A model generated the notes under the pieces. It saw only the letters and a program-made list of their open reading frames with translations. It made no database searches and was not told the origin of the DNA. A program made the translations under genes and the position numbers. From Sphingomonas sp. PP-CC-1A-547 (GTDB lineage: Bacteria > Pseudomonadota > Alphaproteobacteria > Sphingomonadales > Sphingomonadaceae), in NCBI RefSeq assembly GCF_003610375.1, contig NZ_RAPZ01000011.1, positions 62,001 to 126,000 of the forward strand: 64,000 bases of DNA, read 5' to 3'. Below are positions 45,064-53,166 of this stretch, in pieces (the stretch's first letter is position 1; each line of letters begins with the position of its first letter).

Positions 45064-45846
45064 ATGAGCGAGATCGACGAAAGCCGGGCGCCGTTGCTCG
45101 ACCATCTGATCGAGCTCCGGCGGCGGCTGCTCTACTGCATCGCCGCGCTGGTCGTGACGTTCGCGGTGGCGATGTATTTTGCCGAGAACATCTTCGGCTT
45201 CCTGGTTCACCCGCTGCTCGCGGCCGGTCAGAACAAGGTTATCTATACCGAGATTTTCGAAGCGTTTTTCGTCCAGATCAAGGTGGCGTTCTTCGCCGCG
45301 ATGATGCTGTCATTCCCGGTGATCGCGAACCAGGTGTGGCAGTTCGTCGCGCCCGGCCTGTACAAGAAGGAACGCGGCGCGCTGCTGCCGTTCATCCTCG
45401 CGACGCCGGTCCTGTTCCTGACGGGGGCCGCAATGGCCTATTACGTTGCGATCCCGATGGCGCTGCACTTCCTGCTCGGTTTCGACGGCATGGTCGGTGG
45501 CATTCATCGAGAAGCGCTGCCGGCGATCGGCAACTACCTCTCGTTCACCATGCAGTTCCTTTTCGGCTTCGGCATCTCCTTCCTGCTGCCGGTCCTGCTG
45601 ATGCTGCTGGAACGGGCAGGGATCGTCACGCGCAAGCAACTGATCGGCGCGCGTCGCTATGCGATCGTCGCGGCGTTCGCGATTGCGGCCGTGCTGACAC
45701 CGCCGGATATCGGCTCGCAGCTGCTGCTCGCGATCCCGCTGGTGATCCTGTACGAACTGGCGCTGATCGGGATCTGGTTCACCGAGCGTAGCCGGGCGAA
45801 GGCCAAGGCGGTCGAGGGCGATTCTACCGACATCGTCGAGGGCTGA
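45064..45846 (+). CDS. tatC: Sec-independent translocase protein TatC
   Basis: A 260-aa six-helix membrane core of the Tat translocase, which binds the twin-arginine signal. It begins 'PLLDHLIELRRRLLYCIAAL' (the conserved H-L-x-E-L-R-x-R-L) and contains 'FWQFVAPGLYKKER'-like 'VWQFVAPGLYKKERGALLPF', with conserved Pro and Glu in the periplasmic loop. It is followed by a strong hairpin terminator that ends the scpAB-tatABC unit. Confidence 0.96.
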   Translation: MSEIDESRAPLLDHLIELRRRLLYCIAALVVTFAVAMYFAENIFGFLVHPLLAAGQNKVIYTEIFEAFFVQIKVAFFAAMMLSFPVIANQVWQFVAPGLYKKERGALLPFILATPVLFLTGAAMAYYVAIPMALHFLLGFDGMVGGIHREALPAIGNYLSFTMQFLFGFGISFLLPVLLMLLERAGIVTRKQLIGARRYAIVAAFAIAAVLTPPDIGSQLLLAIPLVILYELALIGIWFTERSRAKAKAVEGDSTDIVEG

Positions 45847-45887
45847 CCCAAGCCGCAGAGTCTATTTGAGAAGCAGGGCAGATATGA

Positions 45888-45923
45888 AAACGGGGCCCGG
45901 TGCATGTGCACCGGGCCCCGTTT
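45888..45923. terminator. Bidirectional intrinsic terminator between tatC and the entericidin gene
   Basis: AAACGGGGCCCGGTGCA and TGCACCGGGCCCCGTTT form a perfect 17-bp stem around a 2-base centre. A-run and T-run flank it on both sides, so it can end transcripts from both converging genes. Confidence 0.9.
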
Positions 45924-45944
45924 CATTATCATAAGCGCAAAGGC

Positions 45945-46079
45945 TTACTTGGCGTTGTTCGCGGTCTTTGCGACGGTCTTGCCCGCCGAGCTCACGTCCT
46001 TGCCTGCGCCTTCGACCGTGTTGCATGCCGACACCATCAAAGCGCTGGCTACAATCGCCAGTCCAACCAACTTACGCAT
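45945..46079 (-). CDS. Entericidin-like small lipoprotein
   Basis: A 44-aa lipoprotein: signal MRKLVGLAIVASALMVSAC with lipobox ending at Cys19, then 'NTVEGAGKDVSSAGKTVA', the hallmark of entericidin A/B. The role in other bacteria is described as a stress-linked toxin/antidote-type lipoprotein; the mechanism is unclear. A strong GGAGGAAG ribosome site precedes ATG 46079. A possible sigma-EcfG-type promoter is listed separately. It shares a terminator with tatC. Confidence 0.85.
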   Translation of the reverse strand: MRKLVGLAIVASALMVSACNTVEGAGKDVSSAGKTVAKTANNAK

Positions 46080-46120
46080 GATACTTCCTCCAAGAAGGGC
46101 TTGAATGCCACGGGAGGGGG

Positions 46121-46145
46121 AATGTTCGGGGACGCCATTCGTTCC
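46121..46145 (-). promoter_or_regulatory. Weak sigma-EcfG-like promoter for the entericidin gene
   Basis: On the minus strand GGAAC (46145-46141), 16 bases, then CATT (46124-46121), one mismatch from the CGTT -10. It ends 42 bases before the ATG, a reasonable distance. The neighbouring general stress locus makes the idea plausible. Confidence 0.4.
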
Positions 46146-46185
46146 GCCGCTGGAACCAACGCACGGCAGGAAAAGGCTATTTTTG

Positions 46186-46235
46186 GAATAAAGGCCCGGC
46201 AGCATCACCAGGGGGGGGGGGTGTGCTACCGGGCC
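46186..46235 (-). terminator. Terminator of the nepR-phyP transcript with an 11-base C-run loop
   Basis: Read on the minus strand: stem GGCCCGGTAGCACACC, a loop containing 11 consecutive C (G11 on the plus strand at 46211-46221), the returning stem GGTGATGCTGCCGGGCC and then TTTATT. One mismatch and one bulge interrupt a stem of about 16 bp. A second 9-bp hairpin (GGATAGCGA/TCGCTATCC) lies at 46246-46281. No gene is seen in the 301-bp gap 46080-46380. Confidence 0.7.
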
Positions 46236-46380
46236 TGTGTTCTGGATAGCGAGAGCGGGGGGGCATAAAGTCGCTATCCGAAGTGTAGAACGGTAACGGC
46301 GATGGTCGGTTCCCGCTTTTCTTCGAATCTATTCAATTAAATGAATCGTTTGATTTCGATCAGCCGATTTGGAGGCGGAC

Positions 46381-48006
46381 TTAGTCGCGCCCTGTAATAG
46401 CGAAGGCAATCTCGTACGCGCCGACCAGTGGATCATGGTGCAATGGCGACCGCAGCTGGCGCGACAGGCCTTCCATGACGCGACCATAGCGCGACAAGGC
46501 CTCTCGGAACGCATCGCTCTCGACCAGCGCACGCGAAACGACGCGGACAACAGCCCGGTCGGGCTTGTCGGCAAGCTTGTCGGCCGGCTTCACCACGATC
46601 CTGATTTGCGCCGCAGGATCGCAGCTCATCGCTAGTTCGATCGTCTCCGTCACCAGGAACGCCAGCGCGACCGCGACGTCCTGGTTGACCAGATACGGAT
46701 CGATATCGAGCGTGATGCCAAGGCCGTGCGAGCGATCCGACGCGGTCGCGCGGATATTGGCGGAAAGCTCGCCGATCATCGTCCGCAGGTTCAGGCCACG
46801 GTTTTCCTCGAGCTCGGCAAAGTGGTTGCGGTGAACCACCGCCAGCGCATCGACGCGGCGCTGGATCGACGAATAGGCAGCGGTGGCGTCGGGGCTTGGG
46901 GCGCTGCGGGCGTGAAAGTTGATCAGGCTGGAGATGACCTGAAGATTATTCTTCACGCGGTGATGGACTTCGCGGGTGAGCTTGGTCTGGCGGACTAGTC
47001 CTTCCGCTAGGCCAGCTTCGTGCAATGCTACCGTCCGGCTGATAGACTGGAAGGTTTCCCCCAGTTCGCGGATTTCCTGGGCGGGCAACGTGTGGACGGT
47101 GCCGAAGTCGAGTTCTTCACCTGGGGTGAAGGCGGCGACCGCACCGCGCAGGCGGCGGAGAGGGCGGATCAGGAGCCGGTCGACCACGAACCACGCGATG
47201 CTCGCCGCAGCGATCCACATCAGCAGCGGCAACAGCATCGCTACGATCAGCGACGACGTCACCGGCGCGCTGCGAATGCTGGTCCGCAACGCAAGCCCGG
47301 CGACGCCGAGTTCGGTCCGCATCGTCTCCATGCGATCGAGCGGTCGCTCGTCGGCGATCGTCTCGAGGTGAAGCGCGTCCTCGTCGAGCACGATCGCGCT
47401 GCTGAATGCGGACGCGCGCGTCGAGGGACGTCCGATCTTCTCCAGGAAGGCGCGTGGGAAGAAAGCGCGGGCGGATGTGTCGCCGCTAGGTCCGGAAATC
47501 GCGAGGATCAATCCATTGTCGGGGACGATCGCTGCCGCGACGGGCATGTTGTCCTGCCGCACGGTCACCGGGTTGGGTAGCGGAACGCCGCACAGGACAT
47601 GGCCGGCGCGGTCGGTGATGATGAAGCGGGTCCCGGCGGAGGATTGCTGCGCGAACACGCCCTGAGCGCGCGCGCAACTCGGTGCATCGGCGGGATCCGT
47701 CCCGAGCGCGTTCACCGCAACCCGCAGCGCGGTCATGTCGCCGACGAGTTCGATCGCGATGGCGCGTGCGCTTTCATCCGCCGTCACGCGCAACCGCGCG
47801 CGCGCCTCGGCATCTGCCAGTCGCGTAGTCTGCAACGTGGCAAACACAGCGATCAAGGCCAGCGGCAAGAGCGCCGCACTGATGATCAGGAAAAGTTTGG
47901 CGCCGGTGGGTAGACTGCCCATCGCGGACAGCAGGCTACGTTTATTTCGCGGCGCCGGCTCCGGGGAGATTGTATCTACAGCGGTCACTATGGGCTCGCG
48001 GCCCAC
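46381..48006 (-). CDS. PhyP-type HisKA_2 sensor protein of the general stress response, degenerate ATPase domain
   Basis: A 541-aa inner-membrane protein. Two membrane segments (about residues 36-58 and 253-274) flank a periplasmic sensing domain. A HAMP-like linker and a HisKA_2 dimerisation domain with 'TREVHHRVKNNLQVISSLI' (His348/349) follow. The HATPase region is degenerate: where the N-box is expected it reads 'LVTETIELAMSCDP' with no Asn, and no D-x-G-x-G or G-x-G box follows. In Sphingomonas the protein at this locus, PhyP, acts on PhyR as a phosphatase and negative regulator. GTG 48006 starts two bases after the nepR stop. It ends at a hairpin terminator. Confidence 0.85.
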   Translation of the reverse strand: MGREPIVTAVDTISPEPAPRNKRSLLSAMGSLPTGAKLFLIISAALLPLALIAVFATLQTTRLADAEARARLRVTADESARAIAIELVGDMTALRVAVNALGTDPADAPSCARAQGVFAQQSSAGTRFIITDRAGHVLCGVPLPNPVTVRQDNMPVAAAIVPDNGLILAISGPSGDTSARAFFPRAFLEKIGRPSTRASAFSSAIVLDEDALHLETIADERPLDRMETMRTELGVAGLALRTSIRSAPVTSSLIVAMLLPLLMWIAAASIAWFVVDRLLIRPLRRLRGAVAAFTPGEELDFGTVHTLPAQEIRELGETFQSISRTVALHEAGLAEGLVRQTKLTREVHHRVKNNLQVISSLINFHARSAPSPDATAAYSSIQRRVDALAVVHRNHFAELEENRGLNLRTMIGELSANIRATASDRSHGLGITLDIDPYLVNQDVAVALAFLVTETIELAMSCDPAAQIRIVVKPADKLADKPDRAVVRVVSRALVESDAFREALSRYGRVMEGLSRQLRSPLHHDPLVGAYEIAFAITGRD

Positions 48007-48008
48007 CG

Positions 48009-48173
48009 TCAGTCCAGCTTGCCGAGGAGTTCGAGAAGGTCGTCCGGGATCGTCTCGTCCACGGTCTTCTGATACACCGAACGCAGCGCCGAACCCATTT
48101 GTTGGTCCTTATCAGGGACCTTGGCGGGCTTCGTTGCAGGCACTGTCTTCTCCGTGTCGTGGCCCAAACTCAA
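48009..48173 (-). CDS. nepR: Anti-sigma factor NepR
   Basis: A 54-aa protein that holds the sigma factor EcfG inactive until phosphorylated PhyR captures it. The conserved part is 'QQMGSALRSVYQKTVDETIP' followed by 'DDLLELLGKLD', the two helices that bind sigma or PhyR. No ATG exists upstream in frame; candidates are TTG 48200, GTG 48188, TTG 48173 and TTG 48167. I choose TTG 48173 because AGGGGGAAG lies just ahead. Divergent from phyR; co-transcribed with the phyP-type gene. Confidence 0.88.
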   Translation of the reverse strand: MSLGHDTEKTVPATKPAKVPDKDQQMGSALRSVYQKTVDETIPDDLLELLGKLD

Positions 48174-48264
48174 AACTTCCCCCTGCACGACGCAAACCAA
48201 TATGTGATGACGAGCAAAACTGCGCCCATGGGCACCGGACTACATACTCGCGAAAGATGTTCGT

Positions 48265-48291
48265 GAAACCAAATAGCATCTGGATGGTTCC
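48265..48291. promoter_or_regulatory. Near-symmetric, bidirectional sigma-EcfG-type promoter between nepR and phyR
   Basis: Minus strand: GGAAC (48291-48287), 16 bases, GGTT (48270-48267), pointing at nepR. Plus strand through the same bases: GAAAC (48265-48269), 16 bases, GGTT (48286-48289), pointing at phyR. The minus-strand version is one base from the GGAAC-N16-CGTT consensus and the plus-strand version two, so one stretch may drive both directions. Confidence 0.6.
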
Positions 48292-48445
48292 ACACCCGAG
48301 CGAAAAATACGCATCTCCGCTCGATCGCGGCCGATACCTGGCGGCGATGGCGTGGACACGGGGCATTTTCGACCGACACCATTGCAATGACGCGAGCCAC
48401 CCGACACATGAGGGGCCGCGTAGGATCAGGGAGTATTCGTTACCC

Positions 48446-49249
48446 ATGTCTCTTGGACAGCAACTTGCACCGCACCTTCCATTTTTGCGGCGCTACGGCC
48501 GGGCCCTGACCGGCAGCCAGATGCACGGCGACAAGTATGTGCGCGCCACGCTCGAAGCGATCGTCGCCGCGCCGGAGGAATTTCCGCGCGACGTCGATCC
48601 GCGACTCGGCCTGTATCGTATGTTCCAGGCGATTTGGAATTCGGCGAACTTCGACGAGGTTGGTGACGAAAGCGTCGGCGATGCGGAGGGTCACGAAGCC
48701 GTTGCTCGTGCTCGTCTCGCCCGGATGACTCCGCTGTCGCGTCAGGCGCTGCTGCTGACCGCGATGGAAGGGTTCACGCCTGAGGACGCCGCGTATCTGA
48801 TCGAGGTCGATACCAGCGAAGTCGACGATCTGGTCGCGGATGCGCTGTCCGAGATCGAAAACCAGACCCGCGCCAAGGTCCTCATCATCGAGGACGAGCC
48901 GATCATCGCGATGGATATCGAGACGATCGTCCGCGATCTTGGTCACGACGTTACCGGCGTTGCGGTCACGCGGGACGAAGCCGTCGCCTTGGCGATGGAA
49001 ATGCGTCCCGGCCTCGTTCTTGCGGACATCCAGCTCGCCGACGACAGCTCGGGCATCGACGCGGTCAAGGACATCCTGGCCGAATTCGAGGTCCCAGTGA
49101 TCTTCATCACCGCGTTCCCCGAGCGCTTGCTGACCGGCGAGCGTCCCGAGCCGACGTTCCTGATCACCAAGCCGTTCCAGCGGTCGACCGTGAAGGCCGC
49201 GATCAGCCAGGCACTGTTCTTCGACCAGGCGACCGTCCCAACCGCCTGA
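48446..49249 (+). CDS. phyR: Anti-anti-sigma response regulator PhyR
   Basis: A 267-aa master regulator of the alphaproteobacterial general stress response. The N-terminal half is a sigma-factor-like decoy ('LPFLRRYGRALTGSQMHGDK', 'LSRQALLLTAMEGFTPEDAA') that binds NepR. The C-terminal half is a receiver domain with the acidic pair in 'VLIIEDEPIIAMDIE', the phospho-acceptor Asp in 'GLVLADIQLADDSSG', Thr in 'VIFITAFPERL' and Lys in 'FLITKPF'. ATG 48446 gives the family length; an open frame upstream is not conserved-looking. Confidence 0.96.
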   Translation: MSLGQQLAPHLPFLRRYGRALTGSQMHGDKYVRATLEAIVAAPEEFPRDVDPRLGLYRMFQAIWNSANFDEVGDESVGDAEGHEAVARARLARMTPLSRQALLLTAMEGFTPEDAAYLIEVDTSEVDDLVADALSEIENQTRAKVLIIEDEPIIAMDIETIVRDLGHDVTGVAVTRDEAVALAMEMRPGLVLADIQLADDSSGIDAVKDILAEFEVPVIFITAFPERLLTGERPEPTFLITKPFQRSTVKAAISQALFFDQATVPTA

Positions 49250-49323
49250 AGCGGCGGCGCGTATCGGGTTCGTGACCGCAAGACGGTTACGGACCCAAAA
49301 CGTTTTTCGCGAGTTTGGTGATT

Positions 49324-49461
49324 ATGGCTGATCCGAACGAACCAATTCATATCGATACCGAGGATGCACGCGCTGGCGCCACGCCGCACATGACCCGGTA
49401 CATCCTGGCGATCTCCCTCGTCTTGGTCATTGTTATCTTTGGCTTTATAATCCTGCGCTGA
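49324..49461 (+). CDS. 45-aa single-pass membrane protein within the general stress locus
   Basis: The sequence runs MADPNEPIHIDTEDARAGAT, then a short linker and one membrane segment (YILAISLVLVIVIFGFIIL) ending in R. The acidic N-terminus would face the cytoplasm. It lies 74 bp after phyR and 96 bp before ecfG in the same direction, so it is probably in the same transcript or regulon. No known family is recognised. It could be a membrane tether or sensor accessory, but this is inference from position. Confidence 0.7.
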   Translation: MADPNEPIHIDTEDARAGATPHMTRYILAISLVLVIVIFGFIILR

Positions 49462-49557
49462 GCTGGATTATGAACGGGTCGCTGGTATTTCCCGCGGCCT
49501 GTGCCTATGTCTGTCGTCCGCGTACGGCAGTGTTTTATCGGGATTGATCGGATTACC

Positions 49558-50205
49558 ATGACCCAGCCTGCTTCGCCCGTGGATGACGAAATCGAGAACG
49601 TTGTCGAGCCGGTCGAGCATGTTTCCCTGTCGGATGCCGAGTTCAAGGTTCAGCTTGCCCAGGTGATCCCGCATTTGCGTGCGTTCGGGCGCTCACTTTC
49701 GGGCAGCCGCGATCTTGCCGACGATCTCGTGCAGGAAACGCTGCTCAAGGCCTGGGCCGCGCGTCTTCGATTCCAGGCCGGGACGAACATGCGGGCGTGG
49801 ACGTTCATCATTCTTCGCAACCTGTATCTGTCGCAGATGCGGCGTGCGCGCTTCAAGGGCGAGTGGGACGATCTGGTCGCAGACCGTATCCTCGCTGCGC
49901 CTGCGAGCCAGGATCGTCACGTCGAGCTGGGCGATATGCAGCGTGCGTTGATGCATCTCCCTCAGCCGCAGCGTGAAGCGCTGATTCTGGTCGGTGCGGG
50001 TGGCTTTGCGTATGAAGAGGCGGCAGAGATCTGCAGCGTTGCCGTGGGCACGATCAAGAGCCGTGTTGCGCGTGGTCGCGTTGCGCTCGAAACGATCCTC
50101 ACCGATGGTTCGCTACCATCGCGACGCGATCACGAGACGGATACGAGCAAAACCGCACTTGATTCCATCATGGGCGATGTCGAAGAACTCAGCCGCGGTC
50201 GCTAA
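49558..50205 (+). CDS. ecfG: RNA polymerase sigma factor EcfG (general stress sigma factor)
   Basis: A 215-aa ECF15-type sigma factor. Region 2 is 'GSRDLADDLVQETLLKAWAA' to 'NMRAWTFIILRNLYLSQMRR'. Region 4 is 'LPQPQREALILVGAGGFAYE' to 'CSVAVGTIKSRVARGRVAL'. Alphaproteobacterial EcfG recognises GGAAC-N16/17-CGTT and is controlled by NepR and PhyR, both encoded just upstream. ATG 49558 is preferred to an in-frame ATG at 49507. I find no GGAAC box in the 96 bp directly upstream, so transcription may come from the phyR side. Confidence 0.95.
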   Translation: MTQPASPVDDEIENVVEPVEHVSLSDAEFKVQLAQVIPHLRAFGRSLSGSRDLADDLVQETLLKAWAARLRFQAGTNMRAWTFIILRNLYLSQMRRARFKGEWDDLVADRILAAPASQDRHVELGDMQRALMHLPQPQREALILVGAGGFAYEEAAEICSVAVGTIKSRVARGRVALETILTDGSLPSRRDHETDTSKTALDSIMGDVEELSRGR

Positions 50206-50218
50206 ACTCGACTGACGA

Positions 50219-50251
50219 ATGCCGCATCGCTCAGTTGAGGCGATGCGGCAT
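50219..50251. terminator. 12-bp hairpin after ecfG
   Basis: ATGCCGCATCGC-tcagttgag-GCGATGCGGCAT is a perfect 12-bp stem with a 9-base loop, 14 bases after the ecfG stop. It overlaps the 3' end of a convergent small gene. There is no T-run, so function as a terminator is likely but not certain. Confidence 0.6.
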
Positions 50252-50413
50252 GGCGTCCAGACGGCGCAACATCATCATCATATCGTCGGGTACCGAGTGC
50301 GTGTCGTCGAACGCGCCACGCAGCGCGTGACCGATCACGTCCGTCGCGCGGGGGTGGCGCACGACCTGCTGGCCGTTCTCTTCGCGCCTGATCGTGAGGA
50401 ATGCGTAAGTCAT
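50231..50413 (-). CDS. 60-aa hypothetical protein convergent with ecfG
   Basis: It begins MTYAFLTIRREENGQQVVRH and ends with a Met-rich segment (DDMMMMLRRLDAMPHRLN). No signal, membrane segment or known family. I see no clear ribosome site, so the call is tentative; it is supported by good codon use and its place in an otherwise gene-free gap before glnE. Its 3' end overlaps the ecfG hairpin. Confidence 0.4.
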   Translation of the reverse strand: MTYAFLTIRREENGQQVVRHPRATDVIGHALRGAFDDTHSVPDDMMMMLRRLDAMPHRLN

Positions 50414-50489
50414 GTTCGCTACAACGGGCCAATAGCGTTTTCGTTGCTTTATCGTGACACGCGTAGGCAGCGGATTATAGCGATGTCGC

Positions 50490-53165
50490 ATGGCTTTAGT
50501 CTCACCTGAACTGGCGATAAACGCCGCGCTCGACCGCGCAAGACTTTGGTCCCCATTCCTGGCGATGGTCCTCAACCGTGAGCCGGACTTGGCGCGATCG
50601 CTGGCGGCCGGAAAGCTGGACCTCTCCTTGTCGAGTGCCGAAGCCGACATGCCGGTCGCGCGTCGCCTGCGGATCGAACGGCGCGCAATGGCGCTCAACG
50701 TCGCGATCGGCGATCTGGCGGGTGTTCTCGATCTCACCGCAGTGACCGACGCGCTGACCCGCTTCGCCGACTATGCGCTCGACACCGCGATCCGCACCGC
50801 GATCGAGGAGCGGACCCCCGGCGCCGAACCACGCGGCTTCGTCGCAATCGCGCTCGGCAAGCAGGGCAGCAGCGAACTCAATTATTCGTCGGACATCGAT
50901 CCGATCCTGTTGTTCGACCCGGCGACGCTGCCCCGACGTCCGCGCGAGGAGCCTGAAGAGGCGGCGGTCCGGATCGGCAAGCGCGTCGTCGAACTGCTCC
51001 AGGCGCGCGACGGCGACGGCTATGTCCTGCGCGTCGACCTTCGCCTGCGACCATCACCCGAGATCACCCCGATCGCGCTGCCGGTCGATGCGGCGATCGG
51101 CTATTACGAAGCACAAGCGCTGCCGTGGGAGCGTGCCGCCTTCATCAGAGCGCGCGCAGCCGCCGGTGACATCGCGCTCGGCCAGCGATTTCTCGACGCG
51201 ATTCGTCCGTTCGTGTGGCGTCGCGCGCTCGATTTCGGCGCGATCGGCGAAATCCGCGGCATCTCCGCGCGGATCCGCGATCATCATTCGCAAGGCCAGG
51301 CATTCGGCCCCGGCTATGACCTGAAGCGCGGTCGTGGCGGCATCCGCGAGGCCGAGTTCTTCGCGCAGATTCATCAGCTGATTCACGGCGGTCGCGATCC
51401 CGCCCTGCGCGCGCCCGCAACCCGCGATGCCCTATCCCGACTGGCCGAAGCAGGCTGGATCGGCACTGATGAATCGACTGCGTTGATCGAGGGCTACACG
51501 CTGCTCCGAACGATCGAGCACCGCGTCCAGATGATCGACGATCGCCAGACGCACGCCTTGCCGACCGGTGAGGCGCTAGACCGCGTGGCGAAATTGCACG
51601 GGCTGGACGATTCGGGCGCGCTGCTGGCGCTGCTCGAACCGCGCGTCACGGCGACTGGCCGAATCTACGACGCGCTCGACGACACCGTTCGCCCGGCCTT
51701 CTCGCATGACGCGGTGAAGCTCGAAGCCGACCTAGCCGCGGCCGGGTTCGACGAGCCCGAATCGGCACGTCGGCGGATCGAGGTGTGGCGGGGTGGCGCG
51801 TATCCCGCGCTGCGCAGTCCGGCCGCGCGTGAGGCGCTGGAGGCGGTGTTGCCCACGCTCGTCCCCGCGTTGGCGACTGCGCCCGTCCCGCAGGCGGCGC
51901 TTCTCCGACTGGACGCATTGCTTGAACGCCTGCCGAGCGCGATCAACATCTTCCGCTTGTTGGAGGCGCGACCGGGCTTGGCGACGTTGCTTGCCGCCAT
52001 CCTTAGCCATGCTCCGACGCTCGCGGATGATCTCGGTCGCCGCCCCGACCTGCTTGACGGACTGATCGATGCGACCGCGTTCGAACCCGTCGGCGACGTC
52101 GCCGCGCTCGAAGCCATCATGCGTGCGGGCGAGGCGGGCGGCGACTATCAGTCTCGGCTCGATCACGTCCGGCGCGTCGTCGGCGAGCTTCGATTCGCGC
52201 TCGGGGCACAGATCGTCGCTGGCGTGTCCGATCCGCTAGACGTCGCGGCGGGCTATGCGCGCGTCGCGGAGGCGGCGATCGGCGTCCTCGCAACCGCGAC
52301 GATAGAGGAGTTCGCCAAGGTCCATGGCCGCGTGCCGAACAGCGAACTCGTCGTGCTGGCGCTAGGTCGAATGGGTGGCGCGATGCTCACCCACGCGTCC
52401 GATCTCGATCTCATCTATCTGTTTACGGGCGATTTTGCCGCAGAGTCCGATGGCCCCAAACCGCTTGGCGCAACGCTCTATTATAATCGTCTCGCACAGC
52501 GGCTGACCGGCGCTCTGTCGGTCGCGACCGCAGCAGGCCCGCTGTACCAGATCGACACCCGGTTGCGGCCATCGGGCGGGCAGGGGCCACTGGTCGTCAC
52601 GCTCGACAGCTTCGCCCGCTACCAGCGCGAGGATGCCTGGACCTGGGAGCACATGGCGCTCACCCGCGCCCGCCCGGTATTCGGATCGGCCGTAGCTCGG
52701 GATGCGGTGGCGGCGATCGTCCGCGGCGTGCTCGAAGGTGATCGCCCGGCGCGCGACGTGATCGCCGACGCGCGAACGATGCGGAGCGACATGGCCGCGC
52801 ACAAACCGCCCAAGGGCGCACTCGACGCCAAGCTGCTTCCCGGTGGCCTCGTCGATCTCGAATTCGCGACCCATGTCGTCCAGCTCGTGAACAAGGCCGG
52901 GTTCGATCCCAATCTAGGCGGCGCGATCGATGCATTGATCCGGGAGGAGCTGGTCCCGCCGTCACTTCGACCGGCGCACGACGTCCTCACGCGTTTGCTC
53001 GTGACGTTGCGGCTCGTCGCACCCGATGCCGCGCCGCCAGGGCATGCCACGGAGGATCTCATCGCCCGCGCGATCGGCGTGACGGACTGGCCGGCGGTGG
53101 TTGCCACGCTCGAAACGACGCGGCAGGAGGTCCGCCAGTTCTGGGCGCAGGTGACGGGAGAGTAG
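50490..53165 (+). CDS. glnE: Bifunctional glutamine synthetase adenylyltransferase/deadenylase
   Basis: An 891-aa enzyme that adenylylates glutamine synthetase to shut it off when nitrogen is plentiful and removes AMP when it is scarce. Both nucleotidyltransferase domains are visible: the N-terminal one with 'GKQGSSELNYSSDIDPILLF' (deadenylase) and the C-terminal one with 'LGRMGGAMLTHASDLDLIYL' (transferase), each with the G-S/G-x-E/M...D-x-D pattern. The length is slightly below the 946 aa of E. coli. ATG 50490; the peroxiredoxin gene follows one base after the stop. Confidence 0.95.
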   Translation: MALVSPELAINAALDRARLWSPFLAMVLNREPDLARSLAAGKLDLSLSSAEADMPVARRLRIERRAMALNVAIGDLAGVLDLTAVTDALTRFADYALDTAIRTAIEERTPGAEPRGFVAIALGKQGSSELNYSSDIDPILLFDPATLPRRPREEPEEAAVRIGKRVVELLQARDGDGYVLRVDLRLRPSPEITPIALPVDAAIGYYEAQALPWERAAFIRARAAAGDIALGQRFLDAIRPFVWRRALDFGAIGEIRGISARIRDHHSQGQAFGPGYDLKRGRGGIREAEFFAQIHQLIHGGRDPALRAPATRDALSRLAEAGWIGTDESTALIEGYTLLRTIEHRVQMIDDRQTHALPTGEALDRVAKLHGLDDSGALLALLEPRVTATGRIYDALDDTVRPAFSHDAVKLEADLAAAGFDEPESARRRIEVWRGGAYPALRSPAAREALEAVLPTLVPALATAPVPQAALLRLDALLERLPSAINIFRLLEARPGLATLLAAILSHAPTLADDLGRRPDLLDGLIDATAFEPVGDVAALEAIMRAGEAGGDYQSRLDHVRRVVGELRFALGAQIVAGVSDPLDVAAGYARVAEAAIGVLATATIEEFAKVHGRVPNSELVVLALGRMGGAMLTHASDLDLIYLFTGDFAAESDGPKPLGATLYYNRLAQRLTGALSVATAAGPLYQIDTRLRPSGGQGPLVVTLDSFARYQREDAWTWEHMALTRARPVFGSAVARDAVAAIVRGVLEGDRPARDVIADARTMRSDMAAHKPPKGALDAKLLPGGLVDLEFATHVVQLVNKAGFDPNLGGAIDALIREELVPPSLRPAHDVLTRLLVTLRLVAPDAAPPGHATEDLIARAIGVTDWPAVVATLETTRQEVRQFWAQVTGE

Positions 53166-53166
53166 G

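Noticed and set aside
49250..49557. EcfG-type promoter directly upstream of ecfG
   Set aside because: No GGAAC box with a correctly spaced GTT was found in this interval, only partial matches.
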